Assembly (NCBI RefSeq): GCF_000378825.1
Contig: NZ_KB900388.1
Coordinates: 1,053,947-1,117,946, forward strand
From: Salinispora vitiensis
Lineage (GTDB): Bacteria; Actinomycetota; Actinomycetes; Mycobacteriales; Micromonosporaceae
DNA length: 64,000 nucleotides
Direction of reading: 5' to 3'
The notes beneath the pieces are model-generated. The model saw nothing but the letters and a program-made list of their open reading frames with translations, was not told the DNA's origin and made no database searches. Each line of letters begins with the position of its first letter. Positions within the stretch are counted from its first letter, which is position 1. This document shows, in pieces, positions 1 through 7,757 of this stretch. The position numbers and the translations under genes were made by a program.

Positions 1-2
1 TC

Positions 3-353
3 CGGCGGGCGGATGCCGCGACGACCATCCGGATCGCCCGGCATGCCCTGTGGCTGGCCACCGGTCTGGTGGCGGTACCCGGCGTGCTCCTGATGAGCTG
101 GGTGCTCACCCCGCCCACCACTATGAGAGGTTGGGGCGCCGCGGCGCTCATGCTGGCGGCGATCGCGTTCGTCACGCTCCCGCTGATCACCTCGTACGTG
201 TGGCCGGCACGCACGAGCGCCGTGTTGGTCAGCTGTCTGGCGGTCCCCGTCGCCGTCCTGCTGGCCGGCCAGTGGCTGGTGCTGCTTGTGCCCATCGCCC
301 TACCGCTGGCCGGCATCTGGCTGCTCGCCCGGTGGCTGTGGCGAACCGGCTAG
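3..353 (+). CDS. Integral membrane protein, C-terminal part (5' end outside window)
   Basis: The reading frame is open from the first bases of the window to the TAG at 351-353, so the start lies upstream. The visible 116 or so residues form about three or four hydrophobic helices separated by short loops (for example VLLMSWVLTP, LMLAAIAFVTLPLI, LVSCLAVPVAVLLAG) and end in a basic WLWRTG tail, which suggests a cytosolic C-terminus. I do not recognise the family; a transporter subunit or a small permease would both fit. A GTG at 69 could serve as an internal start, but the hydrophobic frame continues upstream of it, so a partial gene is the better reading. It converges with the AfsR-type gene, leaving only 8 bases between the two stops. 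Confidence 0.5.
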   Translation, partial: RRADAATTIRIARHALWLATGLVAVPGVLLMSWVLTPPTTMRGWGAAALMLAAIAFVTLPLITSYVWPARTSAVLVSCLAVPVAVLLAGQWLVLLVPIALPLAGIWLLARWLWRTG

Positions 354-361
354 GCCGGCGG

Positions 362-2266
362 TCAGCCGGGCACACCGATCGCGGCCGGCTGGTCGGTGTG
401 CGCGTGCTCGGTCTCCACCAGGTGGCCGGCGTAGGCCCGCAGTAGCGCATGCATGCCGTAGCGGCAACCCGGGCCGCGTTGTACGAGGTGGGCGCGGGCC
501 AGCAGGTCCAGCAGTCGCCACGCCTCCGCGACGGTGGTGCCGAGGATTCCGGCCGCGGCTTGCGGCTCCACGCCGGGGTCGCAGTGCCGGCCGAGTAGCC
601 GGAACGCGCGGGCGGCATCCGCCGGCAGCCGCCGGTAGGACCAGGAGAGCACCGCGCGTACGCCGGTGCGCCGGTCCCCACCTGCGTCGAGCAGGTCCAG
701 CCGGTGGCGTTGGTCGGCCAGTTCCTGGACCAGTTGGGCCAGCGGTGTGCCCGGCCGGCTGTCGGTCATCTCGGCCGCCAGTCGCAGCGCCAACGGCAGC
801 CGGGCGCACTGGGTGGCCAGCGCCGCCGTCGCGCCCGGTTCGTCGGTGAGCCGCGGGTCGGTCAACCGACGGATCAGTACCACGGCGTCGTCCTGCGGCA
901 GCAGGTCCAACTCGATGCGTCGGGCACCGTGCCGCGCCACCAGGGCGGCGAGTGAGTCTCGGCTGGTCACCAGGACGAAGCAGGATGGCGAGCCCGGTAG
1001 CAGCGGACGGATCTGCTCGGCGGAGACGGCGTTGTCGAGCAGCACGAGCATCCGCCGGCCATCCATGCGGCTGCGGTATGCCGCGGCCCGCTCCTCCGTA
1101 CTCGGTGGAAGGTCGGTACCGGTGACACCGAGCCCGCGGAGGAACCCGGCGAGGGCCTGCCGGGCCGTCACCGGCGGGTCCGCGTCGTGCCCCCGCAGAT
1201 CCACATAGAGCTGGCCGTCGGGGAACCAGCTGCGTACCCGGTGGGACCAGCGTACGGCCAGGGCGGTCTTGCCCACCCCGGCCGTACCGGACACGGCGAC
1301 GAGGGCGGCCCCAGCCGCACCGGCGGAGGTCGGGCCCGGCCGTGCGGGCCGTTCGGCTCGTTCGGCGAGGAGTCGGTCCAGGTGATGTAGTTCGGCACCG
1401 CGCCCGGTGAAGTCGGGAATGTCGGCGGGTAACTGGGCTGGGACCACGAAGACCCCGCCGGTGGCTTTCGTGGGTGTTGCCGGGACGGTTGCGGGACCCG
1501 GCTCGGCTGGTGGCGCCTCGTCGTGCAGCAGCGCGGTGTGCGCGGTGGCCAGCTGCGGTCCCGGCCCCACCCCGAGTTCTTCGGTCAACAACCGCCGCAC
1601 CTGGTGATACCGGCTGAAGGCGCGGGAACGCCGTCCAGCCGCGTGGTAGGCCCGGATCAGGCGGGCCTGGGCTGACTCGTCCAGTGGCTGGGCCGCGGCT
1701 GCCTCCTCCAACACGGGCAGGGCCTCCCCCGCCCGGCCAGCGGCGATCATAATGTCGCCGTAGCGGTCGAGCGCGGCCTGCCGCTCCGCGGCCAGCGCGA
1801 CCACCTTGGGGTGGGCGGTCAGCGCCGGGATGTCGGCCAGCGGCGAACCGTTCCACAGCGCGAGGGACTGCCCGAGCAGGTCGGCCGCGCCGTTGATCTC
1901 GCCCCGCTGGGCGAAGCCGGTCGCCGTGGTGACCTGGTGCCGGAACCGCGCCACGTCGACCGCGCTGGCCGGCACGTGCAGGGCGTAGCCGTCACCGACC
2001 TGGCGCAGAATCTGGCTCGGCGCCCGTCGTCGCCGGTCCGGCTCGAGGATGGAGCGCAGGTGCTTGACGTGCGTCTGGATCACGTTTCGGGCGGTGGGCG
2101 GCGGTAGTCGGTCGGGCCACACCGCCGCCATGATCTCGGCGTGCGACACCGGTTGTCCGCAGACGATCGTCAGCAGTCCCAGCATGGCCCGTTGGGCCGC
2201 GGGGCCAAGATTCAGGGGTTCGTGGTCGCGCCAGGCAGAAACCGGGCCGAGGATCTGAATTCGCAC
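362..2266 (-). CDS. AfsR/SARP-family transcriptional regulator with NB-ARC ATPase domain
   Basis: Likely a pathway-type activator. The N-terminus begins with the typical SARP string VRIQILGPVSAW and an OmpR-like winged helix (about residues 1-90). A bacterial transcriptional activator domain follows (about 95-240, ending ELGVGPGPQL). Next is a STAND ATPase with Walker A GTAGVGKT near residue 330, Walker B MLVLLDNA near 408 and an RLPLALRL motif near 490, then a winged helix. It stops at about 634 residues and lacks the C-terminal TPR array of full-length AfsR, so it is the shorter class. The GTG at 2266 was chosen because it matches the family start; a TTG at 2308 in the same frame would add 14 residues without a good ribosome site. 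Such proteins often control secondary metabolism or morphology, but no biosynthetic cluster is adjacent, so the target is unknown. Confidence 0.85.
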   Translation of the reverse strand: MRIQILGPVSAWRDHEPLNLGPAAQRAMLGLLTIVCGQPVSHAEIMAAVWPDRLPPPTARNVIQTHVKHLRSILEPDRRRRAPSQILRQVGDGYALHVPASAVDVARFRHQVTTATGFAQRGEINGAADLLGQSLALWNGSPLADIPALTAHPKVVALAAERQAALDRYGDIMIAAGRAGEALPVLEEAAAAQPLDESAQARLIRAYHAAGRRSRAFSRYHQVRRLLTEELGVGPGPQLATAHTALLHDEAPPAEPGPATVPATPTKATGGVFVVPAQLPADIPDFTGRGAELHHLDRLLAERAERPARPGPTSAGAAGAALVAVSGTAGVGKTALAVRWSHRVRSWFPDGQLYVDLRGHDADPPVTARQALAGFLRGLGVTGTDLPPSTEERAAAYRSRMDGRRMLVLLDNAVSAEQIRPLLPGSPSCFVLVTSRDSLAALVARHGARRIELDLLPQDDAVVLIRRLTDPRLTDEPGATAALATQCARLPLALRLAAEMTDSRPGTPLAQLVQELADQRHRLDLLDAGGDRRTGVRAVLSWSYRRLPADAARAFRLLGRHCDPGVEPQAAAGILGTTVAEAWRLLDLLARAHLVQRGPGCRYGMHALLRAYAGHLVETEHAHTDQPAAIGVPG

Positions 2267-2308
2267 AGTCGCCACCGTCTCCAGTTGTGCCGACGTCGCC
2301 GCCCGCAA

Positions 2309-3051
2309 CGGTTAACTGTATTTAGCGTTCGCCTAGTTCAAGCTAATCAATGCCGGCGAACACTGCAACGGGCAAGAACGTTGCACCAGCAAATGGCATG
2401 GCATCCATTGGTACATCTTCATTGCAGCACTTCCGGGCGACTAGCGGCGTTTTTCCGATACGACCCAGTGGGTGAGCTAACCCCGATCTGCCGTGCCACT
2501 TAACCTCGGCGAAACGTTGGATCGAAAATGGTACGTTCATCGCCCGACTAATGGGAAAACGGCCCTTTACTGCCGGGTGAGGACTCCCCAGCCCGGACGG
2601 GAGCGCTACACCCCGACTCTCGTCGATCTTCGAAGCGGCAGGGATATGGTGGCCAGTTGGATGGGGTGAATGAACCCGGTCGGCCGCCGAAGCGCGTCGA
2701 ATGGTCGGCCCGCCGACCTCAGCCAGCGTTCATTCACGTCAGTCCGGGGATCCCTCATCCATCGATTATGGTGGAGGCGGGTAGTCGGTTTTGGTGATCG
2801 GATTGCCCGCCACTGGCGCCTCGTGCTGGAATTCGCCGTGCGAAATCCAGCCCCACCGATGCAATCCAGATCGACGGAGTCGGAAGCCACCTCGGAGCAT
2901 AGCGGTCGATTCAAATCGGCCCTGCGGTCCACGCCGACGCCCGCCAAGATCGTGGGCCGTGTTCGTGTTCATGCGCCGACCATCAGGGTGTGGATGCCAC
3001 TGAAACCCCGACCAATCGACGGGACTGATACTGCATCTGTCGTAGACGCAC
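2309..3051. other. Intergenic region without a convincing gene
   Basis: About 740 bases separate the AfsR-type gene from the promoter at 3052. The stretch at 2310-2560 is visibly richer in A and T than the surroundings. Open frames exist on both strands (for example 2606-2947 minus and 2670-3077 plus), but they overlap each other, lack ribosome sites and show no recognisable domain. I see no tRNA-like fold. The promoter of the regulator must lie at its left end. An unrecognised small RNA or a decayed gene is possible. Confidence 0.4.
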
Positions 3052-3084
3052 TCGACAGGTGTCTAGATGTTTACTAAGGTAAAC
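3052..3084 (+). promoter_or_regulatory. Promoter with overlapping palindromic operator
   Basis: TCGACA at 3052-3057 and TAAGGT at 3075-3080 are separated by exactly 17 bases and resemble -35 and -10 boxes of the housekeeping sigma factor. The -10 box lies inside a perfect 6-base inverted repeat, GTTTAC (3069-3074), TAAG, GTAAAC (3079-3084), as expected for a TetR- or MarR-type repressor site that blocks polymerase. The site sits about 37 bases before the start of the membrane protein gene at 3121. The regulator is not encoded next to it. Confidence 0.55.
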
Positions 3085-3120
3085 GAACATGCACAGGCTT
3101 GGGTGAAGGATGGAGATGCC

Positions 3121-3687
3121 ATGACAGCTCCCATACCCCTGTCACGACGCACCACCTCGCGGCTCAACGACTTGCTCATCGCCCCCGGTGCCACCCGAAT
3201 GGAGCGGTGGCTCAGCTACCTCACCGCGGTCGTCGGTGCCGGTGTCGCCTCCGCCACCGGCGTCGCAGCGGGCTACCCGCCCCCGGTCGTGGTGGTACTG
3301 GCGGTCCTCGGCTTCGACATCTTCGGGGGGGCCGTGGTCAACGCGACCGCGTCGGTGTCGCGCCGGTTCCACACTGGCGCGACCGCCGTCCGCCGGCAGG
3401 TGATCTTCGTGGCGGCCCACGTCCACCTGCCGGTCCTGGCGCTGATCCTGCCCGCGTACCCGTGGTCGACCGCGATCACGCTCTACGCCGGCACCCTCGC
3501 CGCCGCCGTGTTAGTCGCCACCGCCGCTCCGATGTCGAAGCGCCCGTTGGCGTTCGCCGCCGCGGCCGGGCTACTGGTCGCGGCGGTCACACTCCTGCCT
3601 GCCCCACCAGCACTCGCCTGGCTGGCGCCGCTGCTGATCCTCAAACTCCTCCTCGGGCACCTGCTGCCCGGCCCGCGGGCGACGTGA
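3121..3687 (+). CDS. Small integral membrane protein, unknown function
   Basis: A protein of 188 residues starting MTAPIPLSRRTT. It has about five hydrophobic segments: near YLTAVVGAGVASATGVAAG, VVVVLAVLGFDIFGGAVV, VAAHVHLPVLALILPA, TLAAAVLVATAA and the C-terminal LLVAAVTLLPAP region. The ATG at 3121 is preceded by GGAG at -11 to -8, a good ribosome site. A longer form from 3067 would start inside the operator and is less likely. I do not recognise the family. It is transcribed alone from the promoter at 3052-3084, and the repressor-type palindrome there suggests inducible expression. It converges with the EEP hydrolase gene. Confidence 0.65.
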   Translation: MTAPIPLSRRTTSRLNDLLIAPGATRMERWLSYLTAVVGAGVASATGVAAGYPPPVVVVLAVLGFDIFGGAVVNATASVSRRFHTGATAVRRQVIFVAAHVHLPVLALILPAYPWSTAITLYAGTLAAAVLVATAAPMSKRPLAFAAAAGLLVAAVTLLPAPPALAWLAPLLILKLLLGHLLPGPRAT

Positions 3688-3713
3688 GCCCGACACCACG
3701 CCAGCCTCGCCGG

Positions 3714-4493
3714 TCAACCGAGGTCAACCACGAGGGGCCGGTGGTCGGAGATCACCGACAGTGGGGTTCGCACGGCCGTCACCGGTGGGAGCCGGTGCTG
3801 GTCCTGCCGGTCGGCCAGGACGTGGTCGAGTTGGATGCGGGGCTGTTCCGCCGGATACGTGGGTCGGCAGCCGAGGGGACGCCATCCAGTCAGGAGTCGG
3901 GCCGCACCGGCGGGCAGGTTGAGGTCGCCGAGCAGGATCCGTGGTGCGGGCAGGGCCCGCAGCGCGCGGACGGCCTGGCGTAGCTGGCGGGCATTCCAAC
4001 CGGGAACGAACGACAGGTGGGTGGTGGCCACCGTCAACGGACCGAGCGGGGTGCGCAGGACCGCCGCGAGTACGACGCGGGGCTCGTCCCGGAGCAGCAC
4101 GAGGCCACCGCGGGATCCCGGTATGTAGATCGGCGCCCGGACCGGGGCCGGCTTCAGCCGGACGACCTGCCAGGAGATGACCGGGTGGCGGCTGACCAGG
4201 CCGACGCCGTAGCAGGGTTCATCCTGGCCGTCATCGTCGTGGGTCAAAGGGCGGACCCGGCCGCCGGGTTCACCAACGACGGCGGCGGCGAAGCGGTGCT
4301 CGCCGGCGGCTAGGGCGTCCGCGGCGAGAGCGGTCTGGTCCAGGTTGCCGCTGCGGCCCTGACCCCGGTCGACCTCCTGGAGGGCGAGCACATCGGCGTC
4401 AAGAGCGGCGACGGCAGCCGTGAGCCGCGGCGACTCGACCAGCCCGTCGGTGAGTGACCGCCCGTGCAGCAGGTTGAAGGTGGCCAGGCGCAC
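3714..4493 (-). CDS. Endonuclease/exonuclease/phosphatase (EEP) family protein
   Basis: A 259-residue metal-dependent phosphoesterase of the EEP superfamily, which includes DNase I, exonuclease III, sphingomyelinases and inositol phosphatases. Visible motifs in order are ATFNLLHG near residue 4, LALQEVDRG near 36 (metal-binding Glu), a TTHLSF segment near 157, LLGDLNLPA near 192 (Asp and Asn) and ISDHRPLV at the end (catalytic Asp-His). There is no signal peptide, so it is probably cytosolic. The substrate cannot be told from the sequence. It is monocistronic, starting at a GTG, with peptide deformylase downstream of a short gap on its 5' side. Confidence 0.85.
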   Translation of the reverse strand: MRLATFNLLHGRSLTDGLVESPRLTAAVAALDADVLALQEVDRGQGRSGNLDQTALAADALAAGEHRFAAAVVGEPGGRVRPLTHDDDGQDEPCYGVGLVSRHPVISWQVVRLKPAPVRAPIYIPGSRGGLVLLRDEPRVVLAAVLRTPLGPLTVATTHLSFVPGWNARQLRQAVRALRALPAPRILLGDLNLPAGAARLLTGWRPLGCRPTYPAEQPRIQLDHVLADRQDQHRLPPVTAVRTPLSVISDHRPLVVDLG

Positions 4494-4657
4494 CAGGTCA
4501 GCCTAGGGCCGTGGCATGGTGGGCCGGTGGTGAAAGTGTTCCTGTGCTCAGTGCTGGTGTTCGTGGCGGTCGGGTCGCTCGGCCTGTGGCTGCGGCAACG
4601 TCGGGGGCGATGAGGTGAGCGCGGCCGACCGGTAGGTGCCCCCGGCGAAGGGGGCGG

Positions 4658-5161
4658 TCACCGGCTACGCGGTGCGTAACGGCCGGCGCGGATCTCCCGC
4701 AGGGCCCGGCGGCGGGTCTCCCCGCGCAACGTGTCCACGTAGAGACGACCGGCTAGGTGGTCGGTCTCGTGTTGCAGAGCGCGGGCGAGGAAACCGGTGC
4801 CGGTGATGGTCAACGGTTGCCCGTACTGGTCCACCCCGTGCGCGGTGGCGCGCATGGCGCGCGGAGTCGGGAAGTACCGGCCGGGAATCGACAGGCAGCC
4901 CTCATCGTCGTCCTGGCGGCCCTCGCCGAGTTCCAGCCTGGGGTTGATTAGGTGGCCGCGGTGGCCGTCGGCATCGTAGACGAACACCTGGGCGGAGACG
5001 CCGATCTGCGGGGCGGCCACCCCGGCGCGGCCAGGAGCACCGAGCAGCGTGTCCATCAGGTCGGTGACCAGCGCGTGCAGTTCGGCGTCGAAGCTGGTGA
5101 CCGGTGCGGCAGGAGTGCGAAGCACCGGGTCGCCGATGATCCGGATCGGGCGCATCGTCAT
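4658..5161 (-). CDS. def: Peptide deformylase
   Basis: Removes the formyl group from the initiator methionine of new proteins, using a bound metal. All three signature motifs are present in the 167-residue product: GVAAPQIG near residue 47 (motif I), EGCLSIPG near 91 (motif II with the metal-ligand Cys) and QHETDHLAG near 133 (motif III, HExxH with two His ligands and catalytic Glu). Length and motif spacing match actinobacterial type I deformylases. It may be one of several copies, since fmt, the usual partner, is not adjacent. Two in-frame ATGs (5161 and 5155) are possible starts. Confidence 0.95.
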   Translation of the reverse strand: MTMRPIRIIGDPVLRTPAAPVTSFDAELHALVTDLMDTLLGAPGRAGVAAPQIGVSAQVFVYDADGHRGHLINPRLELGEGRQDDDEGCLSIPGRYFPTPRAMRATAHGVDQYGQPLTITGTGFLARALQHETDHLAGRLYVDTLRGETRRRALREIRAGRYAPRSR

Positions 5162-5214
5162 GGCCCAGAGACTATCGCCCGGCGCCGGGCGGTGACGCCG
5201 GCCCGTCGCGCAGC

Positions 5215-5247
5215 GAGGTGCCCCGGCGGTAGCCGCCGGGGCACCTC
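5215..5247 (-). terminator. Strong hairpin terminator
   Basis: Perfect 15-base arms at 5215-5229 and 5233-5247 enclose the 3-base loop TAG. The hairpin lies just after the stop of the beta-helix gene (ends 5259 on the minus strand) and before def. It has no T run, as is common in actinobacteria. Confidence 0.8.
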
Positions 5248-5258
5248 GAGCAGGTCGG

Positions 5259-6683
5259 TCAGCCGAAGCAGGTTGGTACGGGGTTGGGGCTGCCGGTGCA
5301 GTTGGTGGGTCGGTTGTTGATGATGGTGACCTTGCCGAAGACGTCGATCACGCCGCCGTTGTAGACGCCGCCGGGTTCGTTCTGGGCGAGGTTGTCGGTG
5401 ACGCGGACGTCGGTGAGGGTGAGGACGGTGGTCGGGTCGGACGGGTCGAAGAAGATGCCACCGGCGAATCCCCCGGCCTGGTTGCCGGAGACGGTGGTAC
5501 GGCGCAGGGCCACCACGGGATCGCCGACGATGGCGATGCCGCCGCCGTCGCCGCTGGTGGCAGTGTTGTACACGATCTTGCTGCCCTCAACGGTGACACC
5601 GAGATCGGTGGTGAGGTAGAGCCCACCACCGGAGATGGCGGTGTTCTCGGCGACCTTGACGTGCTGGAGCAGGAGGGCCTCGTCGCCGTTGTCGTAGATG
5701 CCGCCGCCGAGGCCGCTGGCGGTGTTGCGGGTGATGGTGCTGTGGACGATCTCGGAGAGGTCGCCGTCGTTGTCCACACCCCCACCGTTGGCGGCGGTGT
5801 TGTCGCTGATCAGCGTGTGACTGATGGTGGCGTAGCCCTCGTCGTTGGAGAACCCGCCGCCGGTGGTGCCGGAGGTGTTGTGGGTCAGCTTCGACTTGCT
5901 GATCGTGAAGGTGCCGTTGTCGCTGGAGACGCCGCCGCCCTCGTCGGTGGCGGTGTTGCGGGTGATGGTGCTCTTGGTGATGGTGACCTTGCTCCGGTCA
6001 CCGGAGATGCCGCCGCCGTCGCCGTTGTTGCCGAGGGTCATGTTGTCCCGGACGGTCACGCGTTCGAGGGTCAGCCGGGTGCCTTCGCCGGCGAAGATGC
6101 CGCCGCCGTCGTCGTTGCCGCCCTCGAGCCTTCCGCCGGCGACGGTGAGGTCTTTGAGGGTGAGGTCTCCGCCGGTGACGACCTCGAAGATGCGGAAGTT
6201 GTCGGCGGAGGCGGCCCGGACGATGGTGGCGCCCTGGCCATAGATCGTGATGGGCTGGAAGACCGGGGGTAGCCCGTTGTCGTCCTGGTTGACGGTGAGG
6301 GTGTAGGTGCACTTCTCGGCTAGGCGGAGCGTGCCGCCGCCGGCCTGGTTCGCCGCGGTGATCGCGGCGATCAGCGCGTTGGGGTCGCAGGGCACCGGGG
6401 TGCCCTTGTCCTTCCTGTCACCATGGCTTTCACCCTTCCAGCCCGAGTGGCCGGCCTTTCCCCAGTCACCACCCCACTCACCGTCAACCTTCGACCATTC
6501 CCGGTGTGGTTGGCCGTCAGTGACGGCGCGGTCGGGCGAGGACTGGTACGCGGTGGCCGGTCCGGCGCCGGCCAGGCCAGCGACTCCGGTGAGGGCCACG
6601 GCGCCGATCGCCGCGACGGTCCGGGGGGCGCGGTGCCGACCGCGCCCCCCGGACGGGCGAGGGAGTCTCCTGCTCTGCAACAT
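5259..6683 (-). CDS. Secreted right-handed beta-helix repeat protein
   Basis: A 474-residue exported protein. The first 45 residues form a signal peptide (basic RRLPRPSGGRGRHRAPR, then a hydrophobic AAIGAVALTGVAGLAGAG, then ATAY as a likely cleavage site). A Gly/Lys/Trp-rich spacer follows. From about residue 100 to 450 the protein is a series of roughly 22-30 residue coils with repeating NTA...GGGI or NTS...GGGF cores and T-I/V-S-x-S turns, as in Chlamydia Pmp-like and pectate-lyase-like parallel beta-helices. No lyase or hydrolase catalytic set is recognisable. It ends with a short Cys pair (TNCTGSPNPVPTCFG) that may form a disulphide. It is likely a cell-surface or secreted adhesive or carbohydrate-binding protein. 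It is transcribed alone and closed by a strong terminator. Confidence 0.75.
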   Translation of the reverse strand: MLQSRRLPRPSGGRGRHRAPRTVAAIGAVALTGVAGLAGAGPATAYQSSPDRAVTDGQPHREWSKVDGEWGGDWGKAGHSGWKGESHGDRKDKGTPVPCDPNALIAAITAANQAGGGTLRLAEKCTYTLTVNQDDNGLPPVFQPITIYGQGATIVRAASADNFRIFEVVTGGDLTLKDLTVAGGRLEGGNDDGGGIFAGEGTRLTLERVTVRDNMTLGNNGDGGGISGDRSKVTITKSTITRNTATDEGGGVSSDNGTFTISKSKLTHNTSGTTGGGFSNDEGYATISHTLISDNTAANGGGVDNDGDLSEIVHSTITRNTASGLGGGIYDNGDEALLLQHVKVAENTAISGGGLYLTTDLGVTVEGSKIVYNTATSGDGGGIAIVGDPVVALRRTTVSGNQAGGFAGGIFFDPSDPTTVLTLTDVRVTDNLAQNEPGGVYNGGVIDVFGKVTIINNRPTNCTGSPNPVPTCFG

Positions 6684-6951
6684 CGTTCATCGCTTTCTGT
6701 GCGGTCGGTCCGGGTGCGGTGGCAGCGAGATGACGCCACAACAGGAGTCAAGTGCACAAACGCCAGCTAATTGCCCAGTAGCGACGAACATGAACCTAAA
6801 GCATGAAAACACCATATATTGGGCGATTCCGGTCGCCCGGTGGCGCTGGCCGGAACCGACCGCTGGCGGGCTCGCCGCAGCCGGCACCGGGTCTCGCGCA
6901 GGTCGGCTGCGGTGCCGCTGCTCTTGCTGCCGCATGACAGGCTCGTGCACC

Positions 6952-7539
6952 ATGATTGATGACCCGGTGAAGGACTGCCTTCATGGCCAGCTCAAGCGGA
7001 CCCGTGCGGCCCTGGTCTGGAAGCTCGATGGCCTGTCCGAGTACGACCTCCGACGCCCCTTGACAGCGACCGGGACCAACCTTCTTGGCTTGGTCAAACA
7101 CTTGGCGACCTGCGAGGCCTGGTACTTCGGTGAGATCTTTGGCCGCCCGTTTCCGGAGCCGCTGCGGCACTGGCGCGACGCCGACGGCAGCGACCTGTGG
7201 GTTTCCCAGGACGAGACCCGACAGCAGATCATCGGTTTCTACCAGCGCGCATCGGAGCATGCGGAGGCCACGATCGAGGAGCTACCCATCGACGCTGCCG
7301 GCTGTGTGCCGTGGTGGCCGCGCCCCGAGGTCACGCTGCTCAACGTCGTGGTCCACGTCCTCACCGACACCGCCCGGCATGCCGGACACGCCGACATCCT
7401 GCGCGAACAGCTCGACGGCCGGACCGGGCTCAGAGCCGAGCACGAGGAGCAGATCGACACAGGAGCCCGCGAGAGTTACCGCGCGAAGATCGAGCAAGCT
7501 GCCCGGACCGCGGCCGGCAGCACGGTTCAGTTCGGCTGA
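6952..7539 (+). CDS. DinB-family (DUF664) protein, putative thiol-dependent transferase
   Basis: A 195-residue four-helix-bundle protein of the DinB/DUF664 family: LKRTRAALVWKLDGLSEYDLRRP near the N-terminus, then NLLGLVKHLATCEAWYFGEIFG with the first metal-binding His near 48, and LNVVVHVLTDTARHAGHADILREQ near 140 with the other His residues. Families of this fold bind a divalent metal and include mycothiol- or bacillithiol-dependent S-transferases, which suits an actinobacterium, but the substrate is unknown. The ATG at 6952 fits the family start (MIDDPVKDCLHGQLKRTR). The open frame extends far upstream without homology and was trimmed. A hairpin terminator follows. Confidence 0.85.
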   Translation: MIDDPVKDCLHGQLKRTRAALVWKLDGLSEYDLRRPLTATGTNLLGLVKHLATCEAWYFGEIFGRPFPEPLRHWRDADGSDLWVSQDETRQQIIGFYQRASEHAEATIEELPIDAAGCVPWWPRPEVTLLNVVVHVLTDTARHAGHADILREQLDGRTGLRAEHEEQIDTGARESYRAKIEQAARTAAGSTVQFG

Positions 7540-7575
7540 CTTGCTACCTGCCGCCATGACAGCGCTTGTCACGAC

Positions 7576-7608
7576 GCGCACCAGGTCGTCCTCCTCGACC
7601 TAGTGCGC
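7576..7608 (+). terminator. Hairpin terminator after the DinB-family gene
   Basis: Arms of 13 bases at 7576-7588 and 7596-7608, with one C-A mismatch, enclose a 7-base loop. The hairpin lies 36 bases after the stop of the DinB-family gene. Confidence 0.6.
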
Positions 7609-7757
7609 GTGGGCCCGCCCAGGGGGTAGCGGCGAGCGCGTCGAGCCGGCCCAGCGGAGGCCTCTGATCAGCCGAGGTGGGCAATGTCGGTCCTCCGGGG
7701 TGCAGCGGAGGGCTAGCGGTGAACCGATACCGGCCCGCACCAGTCGGGCGGGCCGTC

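Noticed and set aside
362..2266. Biosynthetic gene cluster controlled by the AfsR-type regulator
   Set aside because: No polyketide, peptide or terpene synthase lies in the window; the single oxidoreductases and exporters do not make a cluster.
2264..2308. TTG start for the AfsR-type regulator
   Set aside because: Adds 14 residues not typical of the family; the GTG at 2266 gives the standard N-terminus.
2606..3077. Overlapping frames on both strands before the membrane protein gene
   Set aside because: They overlap each other, one runs into the promoter/operator, and none has a ribosome site or recognisable fold.
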